Below are positions 1 to 10,220 of a DNA stretch of 64,000 bases, piece by piece. The stretch is from positions 14,748 through 78,747 of the forward strand of contig NMRB01000167.1 of NCBI GenBank assembly GCA_002633025.1, given 5' to 3'. The stretch comes from Notospermus geniculatus. Taxonomy: Eukaryota > Nemertea > Pilidiophora > Heteronemertea > Lineidae. Position numbers and translations under genes: made by a program. The notes under the pieces are model-generated. The model ran no database searches and was not told the origin of the DNA. It was given only the letters and a program-made list of their open reading frames with translations. Every line of letters starts with the position of its first letter. Position 1 is the stretch's first letter.

Positions 1-866
1 TAGGTATCTTGCAGCTAAGCGACGTAACGGACGAAAATTACTTATGCGGCGACGTATAGTACGATATTCTCCAACGAAATGTCTCCATACTACAGTCTTA
101 CACTATTAATGCCCCTACCGCCAATCTACCCCACGCTTGGAGAATGATTTTCGTCACCACGCCTTCGGCATAATGTAATAAGGTCTGTCAGTCTATTGGC
201 CAAGATCTAATTCATGCATGGCGCTACTCAATCAGCTCGATAGGGGTGCCAGGGAGATTACGTCACATGTTTTGTGACCATTGTCAGCGTATGTAGATTG
301 TATTCATGTGTTTGCTGCATCATCAAAACGGCTGAGAGAAGAGTAATACGGCCAATGACACAGCCTGAAAAAGACGCCATCAGAAATGCCTGGCACATTC
401 ACCAGAATAATTACCATCGCGTCCTTGCGCATGTCCGAGGAGACTTGCCTGCCCAGATATTGCGAAATACTTATGATGGCCGCACTGATGAAGCACTTCG
501 TCGCAGAATAAGAGATTTTGTGCGGAGGGAATTAATTGAGTAGAATTTTGAAACTTTCTGATATTGCAACTTTTGTTTCATGAGTATCGATTTTTGCCAA
601 GCTACATTCCCCGATCTAAAACAAACATCATTTCTTAATTCGTCACACGCGGGTGCGCAAAGCATGACGGTTGATGCCTGTCGACAAGACTATTTGCCTT
701 CCCTATGTAATAATGGGGTCTCAAACGAATGGTTTCGCCCACTTTGTTGGTCATTACAGGAGCGATCGCCTGGACAGCCAATCGTGTGGAAAAGGGGCGG
801 GTAATTTATTATAAGTCACCGTTTCGTCCGTTACGTCCGTTCCGTCGGTTAGCTGCAAGATACCTA
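1..866. mobile_element. inverted-repeat element at window start
   Basis: The first ~35 bases (TAGGTATCTTGCAGCTAAGC) recur inverted at about 825-866, ending GCTGCAAGATACCTA. This defines a ~0.87 kb element with terminal inverted repeats whose left end is at or just before base 1. No transposase is visible, so it is probably non-autonomous. Confidence 0.65.
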
Positions 867-893
867 TTGGAGCATAAACCACGCGAATTCCAA

Positions 894-1010
894 CCCTCCC
901 ACAGCAGGAGTTAGAGTCACCTCACTCGTCTTCATCAACTCACACAAACTTTGTGTGCGACCACATATGAAGAGGTGCGAGACCAAAGCCCTGCTATGGG
1001 CGGATGACTT
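894..1010. mobile_element. MITE family A, copy 1
   Basis: Short element with termini of the type CCTCCCACAGCAGG and CCCTGCTATGGG(A/C)GGATG. It is a diverged member of the family found also at 16960, 31649, 36207, 44054 and 50802. Confidence 0.6.
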
Positions 1011-1885
1011 TTTTCAGCGAATCAGAGACCCCGTAGAATCACAAAACTGACCCATGTGAATATCACTTTCAAATTGAATCATGAACACTTCGGAACAAAA
1101 TAAGAAACCAAGTAATTCGAAATGCTTGGCCCTTATAGTATAAGTTATACGGTTACGTCGGTTGAAACCGTACGAGTCGAAAAGATATGCTTACGTTCAT
1201 TCGCTGTGCCCAACTCAAGGCATGGACGACGGTAACATTCACGTGACACTTGTTAATAGGCTTTGACAAGTTCCAGCTTTCCCCAATGGAGAAAAGCAGA
1301 CTGATACTTGGTCGCTCTCCGCTGGTTCTGTCTTTCTCCCAGGCATCCAGCTCCTCCATAAAGGTCTTTCGGTCGAATACCTTCACTCGTTGTTTCCTCG
1401 GCAGCACTCCGGGCAGTCCTGCATTCTGTACTGTTGGGTCAGCATAGAAGATGCGAGCACTGTAAATAAATGATTGACTGCGATATCTGTGACGTTAGAA
1501 AAAAAGCTAGTCCCACGGAGAAGAAGCGATTTAAATTCGCCACGAGATAGGCCTACGCGAAAAGCTGATTCCCTCTTTGTGGTGTAGTGTGGTGTATGTA
1601 TATCCCTGCTTTTATTGTCACCTCACTTTCAAAAAGCGCTAAAGGGTACAAACGGCCGAAGTGTAGTTTTCGCTATAATACATGATCGTATCAATGAAGC
1701 ATTAACTTAGCCACACGAAAATGACGACCCAGGCAAAATCGATGTTACTCGCAGTTCCTCATTCGGCAGACGAGGATTTCTTTGCTGTATTCGATGATTA
1801 CATCAAGACGGTGCAAGACGAGCAGAGAAGAAATTAACGGTAATGTGTTTACTGTTTCATTGTTCAACGTAAAGGTAAGGTGAAG

Positions 1886-2049
1886 CTCCAGAATTCACGA
1901 ATTTTCGACCCCAACCGGGGTCTTTTTCAAGTGGAACTTTACAATCTGAAACTCTAGAAAAGAGTCTTGAGTCTTTTCTAGAGTTTCAGATTGTAAAGTT
2001 CCACTTGAAAAAGACCCCGGTTGGGGTCGTTAATTCGTGAATTCTGGAG
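1886..2049. repeat. long hairpin-forming inverted repeat
   Basis: Arms of about 80 bases start CTCCAGAATTCACGAATT and end AATTCGTGAATTCTGGAG, with almost no loop. Probably a foldback MITE. Confidence 0.85.
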
Positions 2050-2893
2050 ATTGACTTCTTGTTTATTATCATTTTGTGTGTCAATTTTGTGCTTTTCTGT
2101 ACCTTGGTAAAGGTAAGGTGCTTACTCTTTAATAACTGTTGTAGGTGTTTATTCTTACCCTGAGAGTCTTGTAGCGTAAATGTTACCATCTGCATCACAA
2201 AACAGATGGAGCCCATTTCCAAAGTATTGTAAAACATCGTTAGTTGCTTCTACACCTCGTTCGATCTTCATCATTGGGGAAGGTGTGCCAATAAGCTTGC
2301 ATGCTACGAACTGGAATGTTTAGATTCAAAACTTGAGTCAGCATAGATTAAAATTGAAAATTTTCAAACAAACGCTGCATTTTGATACAAAGTAGTGAAA
2401 CAATGAACAATGATGAAATAAAGATGAAAAATAAAATCGTGCTGAAATGGGAGAGCCCAAAGGGTCAAAGAAGAGGGTCCCGTGCAAACTGACTACTCAT
2501 TAAACTGCCATGCACATTTTGCGGGATGAAAATTTCTGTGACGTGAAAGTAGGCCTACATGGCATGCTTACTTGATCTGCTAACTCTGGTTGCTTGTCTC
2601 CATCTATATTCGTGATTCTGCAGCCTCTCTCATTCCGTACGTACGTCTTCGAGATGATCTTGTTCCTGTACCTCAACCAGACACACATGTCGATATCTAA
2701 AATGAATTTCATACAAAACTTGGTCAAACAGCCTCAAAATAATGCCTTTCAATTGTTCTTTTTTGTTCAATCCGATCTTTAGGGCCTACTGTATAAGCTT
2801 GGTGATAATCAAGGGCATCCAAAAGCAATCCTACCAGTGAACAAAACAAGACAGGGTCGAAAGGTACGCCGCCGACACTTCTATAGGCCTTAT

Positions 2894-4002
2894 GTACAGT
2901 CATTGACAAAAGTTTATCTCCACCGTTAATCGACCATAACTTCCTTATAAAGTGAAGAAATTTGATGCGGTTTTCAGCAAATAATACTTTAATCTTTTCT
3001 GCATCTTCCATACACAAACCTGCTTCTGCAGCATCAGTCTGATATTATGTAATCAGGCGCTGAAAAAAAAGTCCAAAATCAACTTTTTTATTTCCATGCT
3101 AATTTGGATTTTCTCACGTCCGACCAGTGTGTAGCAACACTTGAAAACAATCCGCAAAGATTACGCCATCAAATTCCACCTCAGTTTCTGAAAAAAGTGA
3201 CTTTTGTTGGCTCTTGTCGGCAAAACAGTTGCGTAGGGCTTGAGATGGCCCCTTTTTAACTTGTTCAGCCATACACTGATTATGGAAAATAGAGGTGTGT
3301 GAATAATGATTATGAAGGCGTGACTTAGGCAGACCAAAGCCAATAAGTGGATTTCGGAATTGTGATTTTAATGCCTAAGTTTCCATTCATGAATATCTAC
3401 AGCATATGTCACAGTCGTTTGAATCAAAGTAAGATTTGGTCATTGTCCAGGGCTGTCCATTGAACCGGAATAAGAGGTATCCCTTTCCCTTTAGAATTGA
3501 AGGCCTATTGATAGAACAATTGAAACTTACAAGTGTCCAGATACCATAACCTACTGGGTTTGAGGGATTTGTGGTTTGTGGTTTGCCTCCCTAACCGAGT
3601 CCTATGATTGGTTGGGCAATGGCATTCACAAATGTGGGGTCGTCTCACAGGCAAAATAAGAGCATTTAAATCAGCTCCAAAATCAAACCAACAAAAATCA
3701 CTTTTTGAGAAACTGAGGTGGAATTTGATGGCGTAATCTTTGCGGATTGTTTTCAAGTGTTGCTACACACTGGTCGGACGTGCGAAAATCCAAATTGGCA
3801 TGGAAATAAAAAAGTTGATTTTGGACTTTTTTTCAGCGCCTGATTACATAATGTCAGACTGATGCTGCAGAAGCAGGTTTGTGTATGGAAGATGCAGAAA
3901 AGATTGAAGTATTATTTGCTGAAAACCGCATCAAATTTCTTCACTTTATAAGGAAGTTATGGTCGATTAACGGTGGAGATAAACTTTTGTCAATGACTGT
4001 AC
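2894..4002. mobile_element. foldback element with ~310 bp arms
   Basis: Left arm 2894-3213 and right arm 3689-4002 are reverse complements with few mismatches, around a ~475-base spacer. No coding capacity beyond fortuitous frames. Confidence 0.85.
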
Positions 4003-4316
4003 GTACATGTACATATGTAGGCCCACCACCGTCGGATGCCAAACCTTGAGTCAGTCGAGTTCGTTAATTGGCTCAAATCCCGTTGATGATTGGTCATTGG
4101 TGCCTGCTTGTTGGTTAGTTTGTGTATCCTTCACATTTTGGTTGGCACCTGGTCGTTATAGGCCTAAACCCAGCTCAGCATAACTTACTACTTGGATTTT
4201 TCAGGAAACTCAACATGGACAAGCTGTCGGGCAACGAAACGCCTGAAGCGGAGGTGGGATCTGCAACGAAATATCGGCATGGCCAGCTGATGTTGGTATT
4301 CGGTCCATTCCCCTTT

Positions 4317-4722
4317 AGGCCTGCTTTCCATTGGCGCGTTTCCGTGCGCGGAAACGCTCGAAAGCATTGTTTGTTTCCGCTTCGTTGGACACGGCGCCAA
4401 AAAAACCTTTCGAGCGTAAAGCTGCGTTTACCAGACATCCGGAATGCGGTATAGGGACGCGGAATCCCCGGCGGAACGATATGTTGTATACGAAAATGCA
4501 TTGCATTTTCCGCTTCCGCGTTCCGGAATCCGCATTCCGCGTGTCAGCTAAACGTAGCTTAAAGCTGCGTTGCCAGACATCCGGAATGCGGTATAGGGAT
4601 GCGGAATCCCCGGCGGAAGCGATATGTTGTATGCGAAATGCATTGCACTTTCCGCTTCCGCAATCCGCATTCCGCGTGTCAGCTAAACGTAGCTTAACGC
4701 GCCAATGGAAAGCAGGCCTTAG
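4317..4722. repeat. inverted-repeat element with internal tandem repeat
   Basis: Outer inverted repeat AGGCCTGCTTTCCATTGGCG (4317) against its complement ending at 4722. Inside are two tandem copies of a ~139-base unit (about 4415-4555 and 4556-4694) containing GGAATCCCCGGCGG and CGTGTCAGCTAAACGTAGCTT-type ends. A third TTTCCATTG...CGTTTCCGTGCGCGGAAAC end lies just outside at 4731-4795. Confidence 0.75.
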
Positions 4723-5138
4723 GACGGCTTTCCATTGCAGCGTTTCCGTGCGCGGAAACACTCGGAAGCATTTGTTTTTTCCGCGCCGTGACCAACACCG
4801 CGGAAAAAAACAATGCTTTCGAGTGTCGCCCTTCACACGTCAGAGTTACATGTACGATGCTTGTACAAATCGTTCTCTGATGTTCAGATTGCTTGGTTAC
4901 TGGCTGCTCGGCGCTCTAACTGCGTAGGGAGTTTACTACACTGTGCGTTGGCGAATTTTCAAATCGCTGTGTTGGTTGATCGGAACTTTTAGGCGGCAGA
5001 GTGAAGATCATGCCTGCACCAGCTTTTGGTCATGAGACATCCGTGTCGACCGTTTAGAATGAAGAGCATCCTGAGAATTCAGGAAGAGTGATAGGACTCA
5101 CTCTTTGCAATAATGACGGAAACAATATCTTGATTATT

Positions 5139-5535
5139 AGCGAGGTTTCGCAAACCTGACGGAACACGAAGTAAGAAATACGAAATTCAACTTCATTTCC
5201 AGGACCTAATGTATTTCTGGAGATGGTTGGTACCACAAATGGCCCTGCTGCCAGTGCGTCTTTTAGTATATCATGTAAGACCGAGAGACTTTTGGTGCAT
5301 CTTGAATTTTTAAATTTCCGCTTCGTATCTACGAAGTGGAAACGAAAGATAAATTTCAAAGTTTGATATACACCGTAAACTCTATCGGTCTAACGTCACA
5401 CGCTAAAAGACGCTCTTGCAGCAGGCGATATTTGTGGTACCAACCATCTCTTGAAATACATTACGTCATGGAAATGAAGTCGAATTTCGTATTTGGTACA
5501 TGTTTCGTGTTTCGCCAGATTTGCGAAACCTCACT
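5139..5535. repeat. foldback element
   Basis: Arms of about 190 bases, GAGGTTTCGCAAACCTGACG at 5139 against its inverted copy ending near 5535. They meet at a short hairpin around 5335 (CGCTTCGTATCTACGAAGTGG region). Confidence 0.75.
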
Positions 5536-5607
5536 AAAGGGAGGGGAGGACAACGAACGTGAACCATGCTCTCCTCCGTTTATTGCAACCCTTAACAAGG
5601 AACCTAC

Positions 5608-6071
5608 CGATGCCGGTTGCTTCCAAAGATGCCATATCCATTAAGGCAGACACATTCTTGTCGCTATCGAATTGCAGGAGATCTGCAAAGGATACGGTCA
5701 AGGGTACAGCACAAGTTCCGTCGTTTATGACTTGCTGAAGGACATCTGGCCCTGGGTTGGAGCTCTCAGGTTGTGTAAGAAGAGGATTCGGGGAAACTGA
5801 AAGGTTTCATCAAAGAATGGAAGATAAGTTATCAGTGAGGTTATCAGACCACAATCAAATATACATTGTACATGGAAATCTTTATATGTAGGCTATTTGT
5901 AGCATGTCCATCGGATCTCAATTACACTTTCGTCGAAGTATGAATTAGGCTAGGCCTATATTCTTCCTCATACAGTAGGTTATCGGTAAACTAACCTGGT
6001 AATGATGACACAACCTCGGGGATATATTGCATTTCTGCATCCGTTACAAAGGAAATAGTAGCATATGTATC
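5608..6071 (-). CDS. two linked exons of unknown gene
   Basis: Two minus-strand exons with good splice signals and matching phases: 6071-5996 (starts DTYATISFVTDAEMQYIPEV) and 5796-5608 (starts VSPNPLLTQPESSNPG, ends LMDMASLEATGIG). Neither resembles a family I know. They share strand with the IRF-like exon 1.7 kb upstream and could be its C-terminal part, which is not conserved in IRFs. No upstream or downstream exon was joined with confidence. Confidence 0.4.
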
Positions 6072-6196
6072 CTGAAAACAGAAATTGCATCGCAACTGTT
6101 CATCGGCTGTACTAACTAGGCATGGGAGAGATTCAACAGCTGAGGAGAGAAAGTCGGCGTCAAGTTGTAGTACGCAGTCTAAAGCCTGCCGCACAC

Positions 6197-6254
6197 GTGA
6201 GCTATCTGCTGAGCAAAAAGTCATTCGAGACCGTTTGCTCAGCAGATAGCTCAC
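6197..6254. repeat. short palindrome
   Basis: GTGAGCTATCTGCTGAGCAAA and its complement, with an 18-base loop, lie 12 bases before the single N at 6266. Confidence 0.7.
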
Positions 6255-6966
6255 CGAAAAATACGNGTTTATCAACAAACCCACGTGACCGACCGTGGGA
6301 CTATTTTGGCAGAATTTTGGCCTGTTAAGGTGTTCAAACTTATTTGCTGGATAACTTGAGGGATATTATTTATAAACTTACCGGTATCTCATCCAATCTG
6401 CCAATTATTGATCAATAACGCAACGTTTTGTGTGACCTATTTCGTTCATGCGCAGGGTGTGATGAGGCGAACCGCATTTGAACTCTCACAAACGGGCAGC
6501 AATCCTTGCGCATTCAAGATGGCTGCCTTGGAATTGTGTCCGAGGGGAAATGCGACCGTACGGAAATTACCGAGCAGTTGCCTTCGGAAGTTCCGAATGT
6601 AGCGGACCCAGTCATTATCGATCGCGCAGCGATCATAATAGATTTCCTGTACATTTGGTCCGCTAAGTCTGTGCTGCCATCTGTTAGCAATATGCGCGGC
6701 TGACTGCTCCTATTCACCGGATAATGTATTGCATTATTGGTACAACAAATAGCGTTGTCGTAAAGTTAAGGTTTATCGTTTGGTTTCTTAAACTCCCTAA
6801 TGTCAAGAGTTCATTTTAGGGATGGCTTCGGGTATCGTAGGCTGGAGTTGATATTTGTCATACTTGCTTTAATGTAGGCCTAATAATTCCCCTTACGAAC
6901 CGTTTATTTGCACAGCTAACTGCTGTGTATGCAGTGCGAATATTTTCTTGCATGCACGTTCAGCTA

Positions 6967-7121
6967 CACTGTCAAATCGTCGGACGCTGGCGTCCGATTC
7001 TGAACACTATCGTATATTGGCCCAGCAGAAACACTAAAATACATATTTTTCCTAGAAAGTGATGTATTTTGTTCAAGATAGTGTTCAGAATCGGACGCCA
7101 GCGTCCGACGATTTGACAGTG
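6967..7121. mobile_element. palindromic MITE
   Basis: ~45-base arms from CACTGTCAAATCGTCGGACG to its complement ending at 7121. An internal smaller palindrome GGACGCTGGCGTCC sits in each arm. Confidence 0.8.
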
Positions 7122-7149
7122 TAATTAATATTCACCGATAAGTATGTCT

Positions 7150-7206
7150 CGATGTAACGCAGTCGCTAAACACCGCAGGTCCCCGGTTCGACTCCCGGCT
7201 GGGGTG
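7150..7206 (+). mobile_element. tRNA-like B box, SINE fragment
   Basis: GGTCCCCGGTTCGACTCCCGG resembles a T-arm and a perfect RNA polymerase III B box, followed by a T run. No A box or cloverleaf 5' half is visible, so it is a 3' tRNA-derived SINE or tRNA fragment. Confidence 0.45.
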
Positions 7207-7349
7207 ATTTTTTTCGCCGCTTTTCCTGTCTTTTTTCTTTTGGCTTTTTTTGTTATTGAAAGTACTCGGAATCCACCGAACGGCCCTAACCCTAATTAGG
7301 GTTATGATTCGACAATAGGCTACCTGCCCTTTCCGTCAAGTGTAATTAC

Positions 7350-7455
7350 AGAGGTGGTGACAAAATGTTTGAAGAGCACCCTGGGCAGATAGGTCAAAAA
7401 CATCTCGCCATGTACATAAGGGCACTTGCCCATTAAAAAACGCCGATCTATTGAG
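7350..7455 (-). CDS. possible second exon of the IRF-like gene
   Basis: Minus-strand segment after a TTTTTAG acceptor. In phase with the preceding IRF-like exon it reads LNRSAFFNGQVPLCTWRDVF, and a GTAATT donor follows at 7349. The TW-x-x-F spacing loosely recalls the second half of an IRF domain, but key tryptophans and the Arg-Cys-Ala helix are not convincing. An in-frame stop lies just past the proposed donor. Confidence 0.3.
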
Positions 7456-7774
7456 CTAAAAATGAACAGGTTTGTGTCTTTACCAAAAGGAGAAAATGGA
7501 TTTGGTAACCCCCCACGCGAGCAATGAAGCACCAACATGCTGTTTAGAATCACAGCTTTGCATCCATCCCGTCCTTATTTCTAAGCGAAAGTAGGCGGAG
7601 TCTGTTATTATACAGTAGGCGGAGTCTGCTGTGCACATAAGAAAATCCGTACGTACTGGACGCACAGCAGCTGTGCCTCCAAGAGCTATACCTGCCTTGC
7701 ATACACAGCTGCTGTGCAAATAAACCCGGCCCATTCCTTAACAGCAGGATGATTTTTATGATTGATCTTCGTAC

Positions 7775-7942
7775 CTTGAACAAAGCTCCGTGCTCTTCGT
7801 CCCACCCAGGGCTGTTGGCATGTAACCACAGCACCTCGAAGATCCCATTCTCCCTGTTGACCCACCGCAAGGATTTCATGTGCCCCGAATCGAGGATGTC
7901 TATCAAAAATGTCCTCAGCACTTTCTTTTCCTTCGGAGGCAT
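7775..7942 (-). CDS. IRF-type DNA-binding domain, first coding exon
   Basis: A 56-codon exon starting MPPKEKKVLRTFLIDILDSG and ending EEHGALFK before a GTACGA donor in phase 0. The pattern matches the N-terminal half of interferon regulatory factor DNA-binding domains: Trp27 (LRW), Trp39 (VLWLHA) and Trp47 (GWDEE) align with the tryptophan repeat. The intron falls after LFK, as in other IRF genes. The usual first tryptophan is replaced by Phe12. The rest of the domain should follow at lower coordinates; a weak candidate is 7350-7455. Homology is by pattern recognition, and the gene could be an incomplete copy. Confidence 0.65.
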
Positions 7943-8525
7943 CTTCGGTTTTGAAAAGGTAGGGAGAAGATGGAAGGTTCTATCAATTACGTATGAGCTG
8001 GAAATAAAGGTTATCGTACAATAATTCATAGTTTTTTGGTAAAATCCGCACGCCGCGTGCTGATTGGTCTGCGGGACACGAAGCGAAATCGGGGGGGGGG
8101 GAGCGTCTGAAGATGGCAGTGCCCAGCGGGAGAACAGCATTTGGTTGGAACTAAGGTGAATTACAACGAGAACGTCCAGTTTTGGAACGAGCTGTAATTT
8201 GGTAAAAATTACAAATTATGTGCGCCTGGCAACGGTACCTTTGGTGGTCAGGCTGAAGGAACGTAGGACCACATCATTAGCAAAATGAAATTCGAGATGA
8301 ACTAGGCCTTACTTACCCCATAGTAAAAACCGAAACAGAGAATAAAACAGTCGGCGCAACAACGATCTAGTATTAGAATAGATTCAAGTTTTCGATTTGC
8401 AAGTAGACCTAGGTCCGATACCGAAACTGGTTCTCTCGGCGCTCGGGAATTGCTGACCTAAAGATAGCCTAGGACTTAACGGCACAATATCAAAATGAGC
8501 AAGGCGCCTCTCCATGTTAAGGCCT

Positions 8526-8668
8526 GGGTCCACATGTGCGTTTTACGCTGCGTTTTGACGCTTCTCCCATTGTTTGGAAGTAGAGTGGCTGAAAATAACG
8601 CATCACGCAGCGTAAAACGCACATGTGGACGCAAGCCCTCCCACATGTGCGTTTTACGCTGCGTGATG
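8526..8668. repeat. inverted and direct repeats of one 24-mer
   Basis: CCACATGTGCGTTTTACGCTG occurs at about 8530 (plus), 8605 (inverted) and 8641 (plus). This fits a small palindromic MITE with a third end copy beside it. Confidence 0.65.
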
Positions 8669-8819
8669 CGTTAAATCTTTTGTTATTTTCCGCTCTTTTT
8701 TCCGCTTATTTTTTTCTCGCTCAAGACCCGAGAAGCCTTGTCGACACGAATCGTCCGTCTGTCTGCGCCACCGTCGGACGCCAATGGAACCAGGTCACAA
8801 GTAGGCGACAAGGGAACCA

Positions 8820-9835
8820 GTCTAAGCGGCCTATACACGTGCAATATTGATTGCACAATAAGGGGCCCAAATGAGGTCATGTGGTTCTGGGATGATGTAG
8901 TCAGCCCGCCAAAACCGCTAATACTTTTGATGGCATTGGATGTTGAAATTGTTCCAATGGGTAGTTACGTATGACTAAGAAATTGTCTTTCTGATCATAA
9001 TCACCCTTTGGCCAAGGCGATTGTTGACCTTGAAGGTCAAATGTCAAGGTCAAAGGTCAAATAAAAGCAAATCATTGGACCCAAGAACTTAGGTTTGTAC
9101 AGGACAATGGGACCCGATGTAGGCATACAGCTAACCTTTGAACGGTTGGATTTACACCCCATAAATGTATTACCAGCATGTTTTTTGTATTTTTTTAACC
9201 AGTTATGTAATTGGAAACGGCGTTTTTATGTATTTTGACATAAAAAACGTCATTTCTTATTACATATCTACTGAAAACAATAAAAAACATGTTTCTATCT
9301 GTTGGTAATACATTTATGGGGTGTAAATCCACCGTTCAAAAGTTGCTGTACCGGTACATAGTTCCCCTTCTCCTGTACAAAGCTCAGTTCTTATAAATTG
9401 GGTCCAATATGATTTGCACTTATTTGACATTTGACCTTGGAATTTGACCTTCAGAGGTCAAAATCGCCTCGGCCAACGGGTGATTCTGAAAGTCCATTCC
9501 ATGATACTTACCCGTGCACTGGAACAATTTTAACATCGGGCCGATGCCATCCATCAACACTTTTTTAGAGGTCTTTTGGGGTGTTGGCCGGCTGACTCAC
9601 AGGGACTTGACGCGTAGGCCTACGGGTTGTCATGTTGTCAGTGAATATTTGATGGGTATAGCACCCCCACGAACAATACCCCGACCCGAGTAACATATAA
9701 AGAGAGTTTTCTGTTTTCTGCTCCTTTCTCGAGGGTACATTTTCTCCGTCAAGTCCCTGTGGGCTGACTAATGGGTAATTGATCCCATATTGTGCAATAA
9801 TCTTGCGCGTGTGGGCCGCTTAACACTAGTCGATA
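8820..9835. mobile_element. ~1 kb nested foldback element
   Basis: Several nested inverted segments are centred near 9245. Examples are the TAAGCGGCC ends at about 8823 and 9825, ATCACCCTTTGGCCAAGGCGA (9000) against TCGGCCAACGGGTGAT (9470), and TACACCCCATAAATGTATTA (9153) against its complement at 9307. It carries AGGTCA direct repeats (9047-9059). Confidence 0.7.
9047..9059 (+). promoter_or_regulatory. DR1 site inside foldback element
   Basis: AGGTCA-A-AGGTCA, with further AGGTCA half-sites at 9035-9040 and, inverted, around 9430-9465. It is the same arrangement as the site just upstream of OPLAH. Confidence 0.4.
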
Positions 9836-9847
9836 CTGCAACATCAA

Positions 9848-10080
9848 CATCATCAACGGGGAGTTGAAGTTGTTGATGTGAAAGTGTTGTTAATGTTGGG
9901 GAGTCTGGACAGCGAGATCAACAATAAATCAATAAGCCCCAATCTGTTGAGCCTTGTTGCTGAAAGAATGTGCTTGTTCATTTCTTGCAATCAAGTGTTG
10001 CATCAACAGAGCCCTCAACAGGTTGCTGAGCCTCGTTGATCAGTTGATGATGCGTTTGATGTTGCAGATTGTTAACGAGT
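9848..10080. repeat. CATCAAC/GTTGATG-rich low-complexity stretch
   Basis: Irregular repeats of GTTGATG and its complement just upstream of OPLAH. No ordered unit. Confidence 0.5.
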
Positions 10081-10183
10081 GAGTGCAGATTATCTTTGAT
10101 CAACCCCGCTTGATCGATTAGTTAGGTCTAGCCTGTCTCCTACACAGATAAGCACACTATTGAATAGGTGCGTCTTTTCCCCG

Positions 10184-10196
10184 AGGTCAAAGGTCA
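10184..10196 (+). promoter_or_regulatory. DR1 nuclear-receptor site upstream of OPLAH
   Basis: AGGTCA (10184-10189), one A, AGGTCA (10191-10196): a perfect direct repeat with one-base spacing, 24 bases before the OPLAH start codon. DR1 is the classic binding form for HNF4, RXR heterodimers and COUP-TF. Use as a promoter or 5' UTR element is inferred from position only. Confidence 0.5.
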
Positions 10197-10220
10197 CATC
10201 GAGAACAGCTGAGTGCAGCG

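Noticed and set aside
4315-4927. Long overlapping open frames on both strands (up to 198 codons)
   Set aside because: They lie inside the inverted and tandem repeat at 4317-4795 and show no family similarity; repeat composition explains them.
7150-7206. Possible functional tRNA gene
   Set aside because: Only the T-arm half is recognisable; no A box, anticodon stem or acceptor 5' half.
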